DNA of 64,000 nucleotides from Ectopseudomonas composti (GTDB taxonomy: Bacteria > Pseudomonadota > Gammaproteobacteria > Pseudomonadales > Pseudomonadaceae). Below, in pieces: positions 17,978-48,171 of the stretch. The notes beneath the pieces were generated by a model. The model saw only the letters and a list, made by a program, of their open reading frames with translations. It was not told the origin of the DNA and did no database searches. The first letter of the stretch is position 1. Each line of letters starts with the position of its first letter. The translations under genes and the position numbers were made by a program. The stretch lies in assembly GCF_900115475.1 (NCBI RefSeq), contig NZ_FOWP01000002.1:372001-436000 (forward strand), read 5' to 3'.

Positions 17978-19624
17978 TCAGCATTCCTCGGTTGAAAGCT
18001 GCCGCGAGCGGCTGGGGCTGGCTTCGGACACGCTGCCCTGATCCACCTTGATCAGCCGGTCTGCAAGCGAGAAGTAGGCATCGTCGTGGGAAATCACGAT
18101 CACCAGTTTGCCGCGTTGGCGCAGGTCAGGAAGGATCTTGGTATAGAAGAAGCGCTTGAACACTGGGTCCTGATCCGCCGCCCACTCGTCGAACAGGTAG
18201 CAGGGGCGGTCATCGAGGTAGGCGGCGAGCAGGGCCAGGCGCTTGCGCTGACCGGTGGACAGATCCAGTGTGGACAGGCGCCCGCCGTCGATATTGACCT
18301 TGTGTGCCAGTTGCAGGTGCGCCAGGTAGTCACGGGCTTGCTGCATCAGTTGCGGGTCGTCGCCGTCAAGCAGATGCTCGAACAGACAGAAGTCGGTGAA
18401 GATCGCCGAGAAATGTTGGCGGTAGAGATGATTCTGGGTGCTTGAGGATACCTGGCCGTCGAGCAGCAGGTCACCGCCCTCGGGCTGGTACAACCCGGTC
18501 AGCAGCAAGGCCAGGGTGGTCTTGCCGCTGCCGTTGCCGCCAGTGATGAAAACCACCTCGCCGGCGCGCAGTTCGAGGTCGAACGGGCCAAGGGTGAAGC
18601 GGCCGTCCTCGCCTTCACGGTAGTAGGTATGGCGCACCTCGTGGCAGCTCAGCGAGCCCACGCTACGTGCAGGCACCAGGCCGTCGCCTGGTGTGCCGGC
18701 TACCTCCAACTGCCCTTCGAGGGCGCGGATCTTGCGCAGTGAGACGCTGGCCCGGCCCAGGGTGGGCAGGGCGTTCATCAGTTCCGATAGTGGCGTGATC
18801 ATGTACAGCAGGCTGAGGATATAGCCGGTCACCAACGTGGCACTCAAATCGATGAACTGTGGCGCGAGGAACAGTACCGTACCGATCAGCAGATAGAAGA
18901 TGCCATTGCCCCAGTTGAGCACCAGAGCGTAGATGCTCATGCCGCGCACGAAGTCGCGGCGGTACTGCTGGCTGATGGGGTAGAGCAGGCGCTCGAAGAA
19001 TTGCACGCGACGTGAGTGGTTGAGCTGGAGCTCCTTGCTGCCGTCGGTGAGCAGGCGGTACTGGTCAAACAACTGATCTTTCAGTTCACGCGCCTTGCCG
19101 ATGGAGGTCAGGGCCTTGCGCTGTGGCCAATGAAAGCTAGCAGCACCGAGCAGGATCAGGGCGACGGTGAGCCCCAGCAGCGGCAGGCTGAGCCAGCCCA
19201 GGTAGCCCAGGCAGGCCAGCACGATGCCGCTGTTGACCAGCAGGATCGGAACCAGTTCGACGGCTTGGCTGATGGTCTGCGTATCGTCGGTGAGCATCGC
19301 CAGCAGGCGGTGCTTGCCCAGGCGTTGCAAGCGCGGATAGGGCGTATCGATCAGCTTGCCGCTCAGGTGCAGACGCATGTCGCTGACCGCCGTTTGCCCC
19401 AGCCGCAGCAGGCTGACATCGGAGACGATACGCGCGGTCACTACCAGTGCCACCAAGCCGGCGAACAGCAACCCATCGGCTGGTCGTAGCTGGCTGAAAC
19501 CGGCCAGGGAGTGGTTGATGTTGGCGATCAGACCGGCCGCCGCCAGACCACAGGCCAGACCGGTGGCGGTGGCGATCAGCAGGGTACGCCAGGAGCGGCG
19601 TGCCAGTAGCAGTAACAGATCCAT
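17978..19624 (-). CDS. Cyclic-peptide/siderophore exporter, PvdE-type, copy 1
   Basis: A 548-aa ABC half-exporter with six N-terminal membrane segments and a C-terminal ATPase: Walker A GGNGSGKTT, signature LSTGQRKR, and the family-typical Walker B region YLFDEWAADQDP. PvdE of P. aeruginosa is about the same length. By analogy it moves the acylated siderophore precursor from cytoplasm to periplasm. It is cotranscribed with thioesterase 1 and divergent from TonB receptor 1. Confidence 0.92.
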   Translation of the reverse strand: MDLLLLLARRSWRTLLIATATGLACGLAAAGLIANINHSLAGFSQLRPADGLLFAGLVALVVTARIVSDVSLLRLGQTAVSDMRLHLSGKLIDTPYPRLQRLGKHRLLAMLTDDTQTISQAVELVPILLVNSGIVLACLGYLGWLSLPLLGLTVALILLGAASFHWPQRKALTSIGKARELKDQLFDQYRLLTDGSKELQLNHSRRVQFFERLLYPISQQYRRDFVRGMSIYALVLNWGNGIFYLLIGTVLFLAPQFIDLSATLVTGYILSLLYMITPLSELMNALPTLGRASVSLRKIRALEGQLEVAGTPGDGLVPARSVGSLSCHEVRHTYYREGEDGRFTLGPFDLELRAGEVVFITGGNGSGKTTLALLLTGLYQPEGGDLLLDGQVSSSTQNHLYRQHFSAIFTDFCLFEHLLDGDDPQLMQQARDYLAHLQLAHKVNIDGGRLSTLDLSTGQRKRLALLAAYLDDRPCYLFDEWAADQDPVFKRFFYTKILPDLRQRGKLVIVISHDDAYFSLADRLIKVDQGSVSEASPSRSRQLSTEEC

Positions 19625-19682
19625 TTCCGTTGATCATCCAGATCGTTGAGAGAGGCTGGGCAGAATGCTGTGTTTGACTATA

Positions 19683-19708
19683 AAAGCAAATCATTCTTGT
19701 AAAGAATG
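19683..19708. promoter_or_regulatory. Palindrome and shared motif between exporter 1 and receptor 1
   Basis: CATTCTT-GTA-AAGAATG at 19692-19708 is a perfect 7-bp inverted repeat. It overlaps AAAGCAAATCATTCT (19683-19697), a 15-mer that recurs before TonB receptor 2 (53649-53663, minus strand) in the same orientation relative to the receptor gene. It may be an operator for an iron-linked regulator. Confidence 0.5.
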
Positions 19709-19719
19709 CAAATTATGTT

Positions 19720-19744
19720 GAAATGATAGCGATTTGTATTCCGT
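19720..19744 (+). promoter_or_regulatory. Iron-starvation-box-like promoter of receptor 1
   Basis: GAAAT-N17-CGT resembles the PvdS promoter consensus TAAAT-N16/17-CGT with one mismatch. It lies about 80 bp before the receptor start, a reasonable leader length. It is weaker evidence than the exact boxes at 57288 and 58864. Confidence 0.4.
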
Positions 19745-19826
19745 CGCTTTGTCGGGATAGGGGGAGGTTGGAGCATGTCGTTGCGGCCTTCAGGTACCAA
19801 ATAAGACCCATGAGAACTACGGCTCG

Positions 19827-21914
19827 ATGATCATATTCAAGAAGAACACGTTGGCGCTGGCTGTAGCGTCCGGTCTGATGGCTGCGACTCCGCTGCTGGC
19901 AGCCGAAGAGGCCAAGAAAGAGGAAACCCTGCAGCTCAAGGAAGTGGTCATCACAGGGGAGAAGATTCAACGCAGCCAGGACAAAACGCTGTCCAGCGTT
20001 GCGGTGGTGACCAGTGAAGACATGCGCATCCATGGCGATCAGGATCTTCAGGGCGTGCTGGATCGCACCCCGGGCGTTTACGCTCAATCGGGTAACGAGA
20101 ACTGGGGGATTCGCGGTATTCCGGTGAGTGGATTCGATGACCAGGGGCCGGCTGCGATGAACGGTGCCGTGTCCGTCTATGTCGACGATGCACTGCAGGT
20201 CAATCGTTTGCTCACTCACAATCCGATGCAGCTCTGGGACATGGAGCAGGTGGAGATTTACCGTGGTGCCCAATCGACCACCCAGGGACGTAACTCTCTG
20301 GCAGGTGCCATCATCATGAAGAGCAAGGATCCGACGTTCGATCCAGAGTTCTCGGTGAGAAGCAACGCAGGCAAGTATGGTGAACGTGGGACGTCGGCCA
20401 TGGCCAACGGCTCTTTGGTCGATGGCATCATCGCCGGGCGCTTGGCTGTCGATTACCAGACGTCTGACGGCTATATCGAGAACGAATTCCTGGACATGGA
20501 CGCCAACCAGCTGCGCTCGTCCAATATTCGAGGCAAGTTCCTCATTCTGCCGTCCGACGATATGGACGTGCTGCTGACCTTCAGCCGCACCAAGCAGCGC
20601 AGTGGCCTCAATGCGACGGCCGCATCTAACGGCAAGCCCGATTACTACAGCATTTACGAAAACACCGAGACCTACAACACACTGAACCAGAACACCGCTA
20701 CCGCCAAAGTCGATTATCGTCTGGACGACTTCTGGACTCTGACCAGCGTCACCTCTGGCACCTGGTCCAAGTACGACTCCATTCTCGATTTTGACCGCAC
20801 GACTGCTGTCAACCCCACCCAGACCGCTCCCCGTCACCATGAGCAGTCCCTGGGTAGTCAGGAGTTTCGCCTGGGTTACGCCTCGGATCGTGTAGATGGC
20901 GTAATCGGCGTATATCTAGGGCGCTCCAAAGGCGAGATCGACGATCAATTGGTCAACAACGGAACGGTGTTGCTGAACCAGAAAGGTGAGATCAAGATCA
21001 GGAGCCAGGCCTTGTTCGGTGAGCTTAATTGGGAGTTCGTGGACGACTGGAAACTGATCACCGGGCTGCGTTGGGATCATGAAAAGAACAACACCAAGAT
21101 CAACTATCCGATCCGGGTGGTCTCCGTTACAGACCCTGTCGTAGACGAAGACATCAGTTCTAGCGTGCTGCTGCCGAAGATTGGCATCAGCCATGATCTC
21201 ACCGAGAACCAGGTACTCGGTCTGACCTGGCAGCGTGGCTATCGCAGCGGTGGTGTGAACATTCGCAGTCGCGCCCGCCACGATAGCTACGATCCTGAGT
21301 TCACCAGCACCTATGAGCTGGCCTGGCGTGGCAACTGGCTGGACCGCCGCCTGCGTACCACGGCCAACCTTTACCACACCACGTGGAAGGACCAGCAGGT
21401 GTCGTTCCGCAATATTGCCGATGGCACCACTCAGGTAGCCAACGCTGCCGAGAGCCGTATGGTGGGCCTGGAGTTCTCCGCTGAGTATCTGGTGACATCG
21501 CAGCTGCTGGTCAATGCTGGTTTCGCCTACAACGACACCAAGTACAAGTCCTTCGTCCGCGATGGTGTGGATCTCAGTGGCTACGAGTTCGTCTATGCGC
21601 CAAAGCAGATGGCTAACCTGGGAGCCAACTACACCTTTAATAACGGCCTGATGATAGGTGGCAATGTCGTTTACCAGGGGCGGAGCATTTCCAACTTCGA
21701 TGCCAACAACGCACGTGAAATCACCAAGGTACGTCGCAACGACAGCGTCACCCTGGTGAACCTGAACGCTGAACTGCCTATCGGCAACCTGACCCTCAGC
21801 GGTTATGTGCACAATCTTTTCGATGAGGAATACATCACCAACAACCAGAGCGACGACCTACTCGATGTTGGTGCGCCAATGACCTTGGGCGTGGCTGCGC
21901 GCTACGACTTCTAA
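19827..21914 (+). CDS. TonB-dependent siderophore receptor 1 (no signalling domain)
   Basis: A 695-aa outer-membrane receptor. The signal peptide spans about residues 1-25 (ALAVASGLMAATPLLA). It is followed by a TonB box-like LKEVVITG, a plug domain (TPGVYAQSGNENWGIRGI), and a beta barrel ending in GVAARYDF with the terminal Phe. It lacks the N-terminal STN domain, so it should take up ligand without signalling to an anti-sigma factor. It is divergent from the PvdE-type exporter 1. It is the likely receptor for the cluster's own siderophore, though this is inferred from location. Confidence 0.93.
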   Translation: MIIFKKNTLALAVASGLMAATPLLAAEEAKKEETLQLKEVVITGEKIQRSQDKTLSSVAVVTSEDMRIHGDQDLQGVLDRTPGVYAQSGNENWGIRGIPVSGFDDQGPAAMNGAVSVYVDDALQVNRLLTHNPMQLWDMEQVEIYRGAQSTTQGRNSLAGAIIMKSKDPTFDPEFSVRSNAGKYGERGTSAMANGSLVDGIIAGRLAVDYQTSDGYIENEFLDMDANQLRSSNIRGKFLILPSDDMDVLLTFSRTKQRSGLNATAASNGKPDYYSIYENTETYNTLNQNTATAKVDYRLDDFWTLTSVTSGTWSKYDSILDFDRTTAVNPTQTAPRHHEQSLGSQEFRLGYASDRVDGVIGVYLGRSKGEIDDQLVNNGTVLLNQKGEIKIRSQALFGELNWEFVDDWKLITGLRWDHEKNNTKINYPIRVVSVTDPVVDEDISSSVLLPKIGISHDLTENQVLGLTWQRGYRSGGVNIRSRARHDSYDPEFTSTYELAWRGNWLDRRLRTTANLYHTTWKDQQVSFRNIADGTTQVANAAESRMVGLEFSAEYLVTSQLLVNAGFAYNDTKYKSFVRDGVDLSGYEFVYAPKQMANLGANYTFNNGLMIGGNVVYQGRSISNFDANNAREITKVRRNDSVTLVNLNAELPIGNLTLSGYVHNLFDEEYITNNQSDDLLDVGAPMTLGVAARYDF

Positions 21915-21936
21915 GGACGGCTCTCGTCCCGGGAAA

Positions 21937-21962
21937 GGGCGGCGGTATTGATGCCGCCGCCC
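21937..21962 (+). terminator. Hairpin after receptor 1
   Basis: GGGCGGCGG, eight bases, then CCGCCGCCC form a perfect 9-bp stem 22 bp after the receptor stop. No T run follows directly. Its position still suggests transcript termination. Confidence 0.55.
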
Positions 21963-22365
21963 GCAACTCACTCCAAGTTCGTTGTTTTGTCCTGTCAGGC
22001 GCGCGAGCGATTCACTCATGGGGGTACGCCCTCAGGCTACTGGTATGGGGTGTAGCCAAGGAGCGACGCTGGAGCGCCGTCTTCGATCCGTGTCCTTTCG
22101 TCACACCGCAGCAGTGAAGACTGAGCTGGGGGAGTGGATGGCGGTTTCTGCCGAGCCCTGCATGGCGGTATCACTAGCAATTGCGAACAGGCCGGCAAGT
22201 CAGTGGGATCGACTGGAAGTTGGAGGCTTTCGGCGTCAGGGCATGTTGTAAATAGTGAAACGCTCAAGGCCCATTATCACGGGTCTTGGAGGCTCAGCAG
22301 GGGCCATCTCTCCGGCCTTTTGCACCAGTGCCCAATGGACGCGTTGTTTATCTTCCCTGCTCGAT
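21963..22365. other. Intergenic stretch without a supported gene
   Basis: About 400 bp between the receptor hairpin and the 3' end of the PvdS-like gene. Short reading frames exist on both strands (for example 22037-22267 minus), but none has a credible start, ribosome site or recognisable sequence. No clear repeat or RNA is seen. Confidence 0.5.
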
Positions 22366-22902
22366 TCAGCGCGCCTTGCTCTCCATGCGTTTTAGCGATT
22401 GCCGACAGTGCAGCAATGCGTCGCGCACCATGAAATTCACCAGCGTGGGTGATACCCCTAGCTCCTTGGCGATGTCGTTCTGCGTGCGCCCGTGCAGTTT
22501 GTACATCTCGAAGGCGTAGCGAGTGCGTTCGGGCATTTGCGCCAAAGCCGAGGAGAGCATTTCCAAGGTCTCTCGACTCTCGTGGCTGGTCTCTGGTGAG
22601 GCGCCAGGGGCCGCGATATACAGGCCTTCTTCCTCGCTGCCGGAATAACGTTTTTCCAGCGCTTGGCGGCGATAGAGGTCAATCGCCAGGTTGCGCACCA
22701 CGCGCAGCAAGTAACTGCTTTGTGACTGTATGCTAGGCGCCATGCTCGCGGTGCTGAGCTTGATGTAAGCGTCGTGCACCACGTCTTCGGCGTGACTACG
22801 GCAGCCGAGGATACGCGCTGCCGCGTTGATGAAGGTGTGCCTGCGGGTGACGAACAGGTCGTGCAGGGTTAGATGCTGCTGAGTGGGAAGCGTCTTGGGC
22901 AT
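22366..22902 (-). CDS. pvdS: Iron-starvation ECF sigma factor, PvdS-like
   Basis: A 178-aa ECF sigma factor close in style to PvdS: GCRSHAEDVVHDAYIKL in region 2, then NLAIDLYRRQALEKRYSG and EEEGL, then the region 4 segment RTRYAFEMYKLHG and DIAKELGVSPTLVNFMVRDA. The ATG at 22902 has AGGA in the right place; an in-frame codon at 22968 is less likely. A perfect Fur-type palindrome lies about 135 bp upstream. It probably directs RNA polymerase to TAAAT-N16-CGT promoters in this region. No anti-sigma gene lies next to it. Confidence 0.9.
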   Translation of the reverse strand: MPKTLPTQQHLTLHDLFVTRRHTFINAAARILGCRSHAEDVVHDAYIKLSTASMAPSIQSQSSYLLRVVRNLAIDLYRRQALEKRYSGSEEEGLYIAAPGASPETSHESRETLEMLSSALAQMPERTRYAFEMYKLHGRTQNDIAKELGVSPTLVNFMVRDALLHCRQSLKRMESKAR

Positions 22903-23034
22903 GAGATGTTTCCTATGCGGCCAGAGCGTGAGGGGCGTCCACATGGGGTAGATCTGGCGCGAATCCAATGCTCGGGTCTTCAGCCCTGCCTGGCGGTTCC
23001 TGCGCCGGTATCGAGGCGGCCAAATCTAATGTAG

Positions 23035-23051
23035 TTGATAATTATTATCAA
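23035..23051. promoter_or_regulatory. Perfect Fur box before the PvdS-like gene
   Basis: TTGATAATTATTATCAA is a perfect 17-bp palindrome. Its core equals the 7-1-7 Fur consensus TGATAAT-N-ATTATCA at all 14 positions. It lies between the sigma gene and the mbtH operon and should make the sigma factor iron-repressed. Confidence 0.88.
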
Positions 23052-23099
23052 CTGTCGCGCTGCCTCTGACTCATTCCATGATCAAAGCGTTCAGTCGGA

Positions 23100-23115
23100 T
23101 GAGAATATTCTCTCA
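23100..23115. promoter_or_regulatory. AT-rich palindrome in the mbtH operon promoter region
   Basis: TGAGAATATTCTCTCA contains the perfect 12-bp palindrome GAGAATATTCTC. It resembles a degenerate Fur or other iron-regulator half-site pair. It sits between the strong Fur box at 23035 and the second at 23127. Confidence 0.4.
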
Positions 23116-23126
23116 ATTGGGATTTA

Positions 23127-23141
23127 TGATAATTAATCTCA
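23127..23141. promoter_or_regulatory. Fur box before the mbtH-NRPS operon
   Basis: TGATAATTAATCTCA matches 12 of 14 positions of the 7-1-7 Fur box, including the whole left half. It lies 79 bp before the MbtH start and just upstream of an iron-starvation-box-like element. Confidence 0.7.
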
Positions 23142-23152
23142 TAGGTTAATCC

Positions 23153-23176
23153 TAATTATTAGCTCTTCTCCTTCGT
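23153..23176 (+). promoter_or_regulatory. Iron-starvation-box-like promoter of the mbtH-NRPS operon
   Basis: TAATT-N16-CGT differs from the PvdS consensus TAAAT-N16-CGT at one base. It lies about 44 bp before the MbtH start. Together with the adjacent Fur-like site it suggests control by the PvdS-like sigma factor, though one mismatch leaves doubt. Confidence 0.45.
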
Positions 23177-23219
23177 CTTCATCGGAAAGGCGCCCAACCC
23201 GGGCGAGAAGGAGATAGAA

Positions 23220-23438
23220 ATGGCATTTGATCGCGACGACGCGACATTCAAGGTTCTCGTCAATCACGAGCTGCAGTATTCCCTGTGGCCTGCCGACAAG
23301 GCTGTGCCCGCCGGCTGGCGTGAGACGGAGCAGCGGGGCAGCAAGGCAGATTGTCTGGCCTACGTTGAGCGGGAGTGGGTCGACATGCGCCCGCTTAGCT
23401 TGCGTCAGGCGATGAGCGGCCAGGCTGCGGAGCAGTGA
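23220..23438 (+). CDS. MbtH-like NRPS adenylation chaperone
   Basis: A 72-aa MbtH-family protein that binds and activates NRPS adenylation domains. The signature residues are present: [10 protein letters not shown], then PAGWR, then [15 protein letters not shown] strong AAGGAG precedes the ATG. It is the first gene of a plus-strand run that reaches 48077, and its stop overlaps the next start (TGATG). Confidence 0.95.
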   Translation: MAFDRDDATFKVLVNHELQYSLWPADKAVPAGWRETEQRGSKADCLAYVEREWVDMRPLSLRQAMSGQAAEQ

Positions 23439-24172
23439 TGATGCCCGGCCGCCTGCACCTGTACTGCCTGCCATATTCCGGTGCCAGCGCGATGGCTTAT
23501 GCGCGTTGGCGTCGTTCACTGCCGGCTTGGGTCGAGGTGTTGCCGCTGGAGTTGCCTGGGCGTGGTCGGCGCTTCAATGAACCCTTGCAGACCGATATGC
23601 AGGCGCTGGCCAATCAGCTCGCGGCTGAGCTGAGTGAGTCGCTCAGGCAGCCTTACGCGCTGTTTGGCCACAGTCTCGGTGGCTTGCTGGCTTTCGAGTT
23701 GGCCCATGCACTGCGCCAGCTCGGCATGCCAGCTCCGCAGGCTCTGTTTGCCTCGGCAGCCCCGGCGCCGTCGCGCCGCGAGACCCATCTCGAACTGGCA
23801 CAAGAGCTGAGCGATGAGCAGTTGCTGCAGCGTCTTCGATCCCTGGGGGGAACCCCTGCAGCCGTATTTGACGATGCGGAAATGCTCAGTCTGACCCTGC
23901 CGGTGCTGCGCGCCGATTTTCTCCTCTGTGGCCGTTATCGCTACTACCGGCGTGCGCTGCTTGGTTGCCCGATCCATGTGCTGGGTGGCAAGGCGGATCG
24001 GGTGTCGGTGGATGCGCTGGCAGCCTGGCAGGACGAAACCGCCGAGGACTTCTCGCTGGAGATGTTCGAGGGCGACCACTTTTTCATCAACGCCTGCGAA
24101 CAGCAGTTGCTCGAGCACTTGCTCGGCAAGCTGCGTGACGGTGGGCGCGATCTCCGGGCCACCGAGGCCTGA
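23438..24172 (+). CDS. Type II thioesterase, copy 2
   Basis: A 244-aa editing thioesterase with [15 protein letters not shown] and the nucleophile motif [12 protein letters not shown] (Ser79 from this start); the likely catalytic His is in GDHFF. The ATG at 23438 overlaps the MbtH stop, so translation is coupled. It probably removes wrong acyl or aminoacyl groups from the carrier domains of the two NRPSs. With no thioesterase domain inside the NRPSs, a role in release cannot be ruled out. Confidence 0.9.
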   Translation: MMPGRLHLYCLPYSGASAMAYARWRRSLPAWVEVLPLELPGRGRRFNEPLQTDMQALANQLAAELSESLRQPYALFGHSLGGLLAFELAHALRQLGMPAPQALFASAAPAPSRRETHLELAQELSDEQLLQRLRSLGGTPAAVFDDAEMLSLTLPVLRADFLLCGRYRYYRRALLGCPIHVLGGKADRVSVDALAAWQDETAEDFSLEMFEGDHFFINACEQQLLEHLLGKLRDGGRDLRATEA

Positions 24173-24184
24173 GAGGAGCATGCG

Positions 24185-25156
24185 ATGACTTTCTTCTCCA
24201 TCAAGCCTTTGCCTGAGTCGCGTGGCGGTTTACCGCTGTTGGTGCAGGCTGAGGGTGGCGTCGACCTGCTGGCGAGCCAGCAGGGGCTGTGCGAGCTGAT
24301 CGATCAACACCTCGAGCGCTGCGGTGGGGTGTTGTTGCGCGGTTTCGACGTGGGTGAAGCCGAGCGCTTTCGTGCGTTCGCCGCCGCATTCGGCGACCCA
24401 TTGTTGAGCTACGAATTCGGTTCCACGCCACGCAGTAACGTGACCGCTGGCGTCTACACCTCCACCGAGTATCCGCCGCACCAGCATATTCCGCTGCACA
24501 ACGAGCAGGCTTATACCCGCGAGTGGCCGATGCGTATCTGGTTCTACTGCGTGCAGGCTGCACAGAGTGGCGGGGAGACGCCGATTGCCGATAGCCGGGT
24601 GATCTACCGCCAGGTCGGTGAGGCTATCCGTCGTCGCTTCAGCGAGCGTGGGCTGATGTATGTGCGCAACTACGGCAATGGTCTGGACGTCGCCTGGGAG
24701 CAGGTGTTCAACAGCAGCGACCGTGCGGTGGTCGAGGCCTACTGCCGGGCTCACCAGATCGATTGCGAGTGGAAGGACGACGGCGAACTGCGCACGCGTC
24801 AGCGCTGTCAGGCCGTGGCCCGCCATCCACGCACCGGCGACTGGGTGTGGTTCAACCAGGCGCATCTGTTCCACGTCTCCAATCTGCCCCCCGAGGTGCG
24901 CGAAAGCCTGCTGGAAATCGTCGATGAGGAAGATCTGCCACGCAATGTCTATTACGGCGATGGCAGCCCGATCGAGGAGTCCCTGCTCGATGACATCCGC
25001 GGCGTGTTGGCTGAAGCCACGGTCAGCTTTCCCTGGTGCAGCGGCGATGTGCTGATGCTCGACAACATGTTGACCGCCCATGCGCGCGCGCCTTTCAGCG
25101 GCGCACGCAAGGTCATCGTGGCCATGGCGCAAGGCCATGGCCTGGACCTGCTCTGA
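24185..25156 (+). CDS. SyrP-like aspartate beta-hydroxylase (Fe(II)/2-oxoglutarate)
   Basis: A 323-aa TauD/TfdA-family dioxygenase. The iron ligands are visible as His105-x-Glu107 (LHNEQAY) and His299 (LTAHARAPF), with Arg308 a candidate for 2-oxoglutarate binding. SyrP-type relatives hydroxylate NRPS-bound aspartate at the beta carbon. Here the partner is most likely the second module of NRPS 1, whose pocket reads as aspartate. A beta-hydroxyaspartate supplies a bidentate iron ligand. It lies between thioesterase 2 and NRPS 1 in one operon. A good ribosome site (GAGAGGAG) precedes the ATG. Confidence 0.9.
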   Translation: MTFFSIKPLPESRGGLPLLVQAEGGVDLLASQQGLCELIDQHLERCGGVLLRGFDVGEAERFRAFAAAFGDPLLSYEFGSTPRSNVTAGVYTSTEYPPHQHIPLHNEQAYTREWPMRIWFYCVQAAQSGGETPIADSRVIYRQVGEAIRRRFSERGLMYVRNYGNGLDVAWEQVFNSSDRAVVEAYCRAHQIDCEWKDDGELRTRQRCQAVARHPRTGDWVWFNQAHLFHVSNLPPEVRESLLEIVDEEDLPRNVYYGDGSPIEESLLDDIRGVLAEATVSFPWCSGDVLMLDNMLTAHARAPFSGARKVIVAMAQGHGLDLL

Positions 25157-25219
25157 GCGCCCGATTTCCCCATTTCACGCGACGGGTGCAGAGCACCCTT
25201 CGCGATTCAAGGTGATGCC

Positions 25220-47108
<21,889 letters not shown>

Positions 47109-47112
<4 letters not shown>

Positions 47113-48077
47113 ATGTTGCCCTTTCTACTGCCCCTGGCGAGCTGCACGCGGAAATCGCCGCCTATCTCGATATGGTCGACGAGGGTCGGCGGGCAGGGCG
47201 GCCGGCACCGCACGAACTGCCGGTGGCACAAGCGCGTATCGAGTTTGAGGTGGCTTCGCGCAGCCTGCCGCCATTCGCTCCGGCCTGTACCGTGGAGCAG
47301 ATTTCGTTGCCGGTGCGACACGGTCAACTGGCCGCACGGCTTTACCGGCCGGTGCTGGCCAATGCGACGTTGCCAGTGCTGATCTACCTGCACGGTGGCG
47401 GGTATTGCATCGGCAGCCTGGACTCGCACGATGCGGTCTGTCGGCAACTGACCGTCAGCGCGCAGTGCGCGGTGTTGGCGCTGGACTATCGACTGGCGCC
47501 AGAGCATCCCTTTCCTGCGGCCCTGGAGGATGTGCGCGATACCTGGAACTGGCTGCAAGAAGGCGGTTTGGCGCTGGGGCTGGATCCGGCACGAGTGGCC
47601 TTGGGAGGGGACAGCGCCGGTGCGACCCTGGCCAGCGTGATTTGCGCTGAACTGGCTGCCACGCAGGGGGCCAAGCCTTGTGCGCAACTGCTGTTCTATC
47701 CGGCGGTGGACGCCCGACAAGCCAGCGAATCCCACGAGTTGTTCGCTGAAGGCTATCTGCTGGAAAGCGCGACACTTGCCTGGTTCTACCAACACTACGT
47801 GCCACAGCCGGCGCAGCGTTGTGACTGGCGCTGTTCGCCGTTGCTGGCGGAGGGGCAATTGCGTGGCAGTGCGCCGGCGCTGCTGCTGATCGCCGAGTTC
47901 GACCCGTTGCTGGATGAGGGCTTGGCCTATGCCAAGCACCTGCGCGAGCAGGGTGTGGTCGTAGAGAGCCGACTATGCCGTGGCATGACCCATGATTTCC
48001 TGCGTATGGCCGGGCTGGTACCGGAGGTGCTGGAGTACTACGCACAGACGGCAGCGTTTCTGCGGCGCTGCTGGTAG
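47109..48077 (+). CDS. HSL-family alpha/beta hydrolase, candidate release enzyme
   Basis: A 322-aa esterase of the hormone-sensitive-lipase family, with HGGG at 95-98 (oxyanion hole), Ser169 in GGDSAG, Asp265 in AEFDPLLDE and His295 in GMTHDF, so the triad is complete. The ATG at 47109 overlaps the NRPS 2 stop (ATGA), so it is translated with the synthetase. Since neither NRPS has a thioesterase domain, it may hydrolyse the finished chain from the last carrier. Alternatives are cleavage of an ester in the siderophore or iron release. The family call is firm; the role is inference. Confidence 0.88.
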
Positions 48078-48171
48078 GGCCTATCGATCAACGAGAAGCG
48101 GGAGCACATGGCGCGCCCGCGGGCATCAGGCACAACGCCTTCCCGTAGGGAACGCTGCGCGCACCAGCTGG

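Noticed and set aside
22037..22267. A small minus-strand frame after the PvdS-like gene
   Set aside because: It starts at TTG without a ribosome site and resembles nothing known; length alone is not support.
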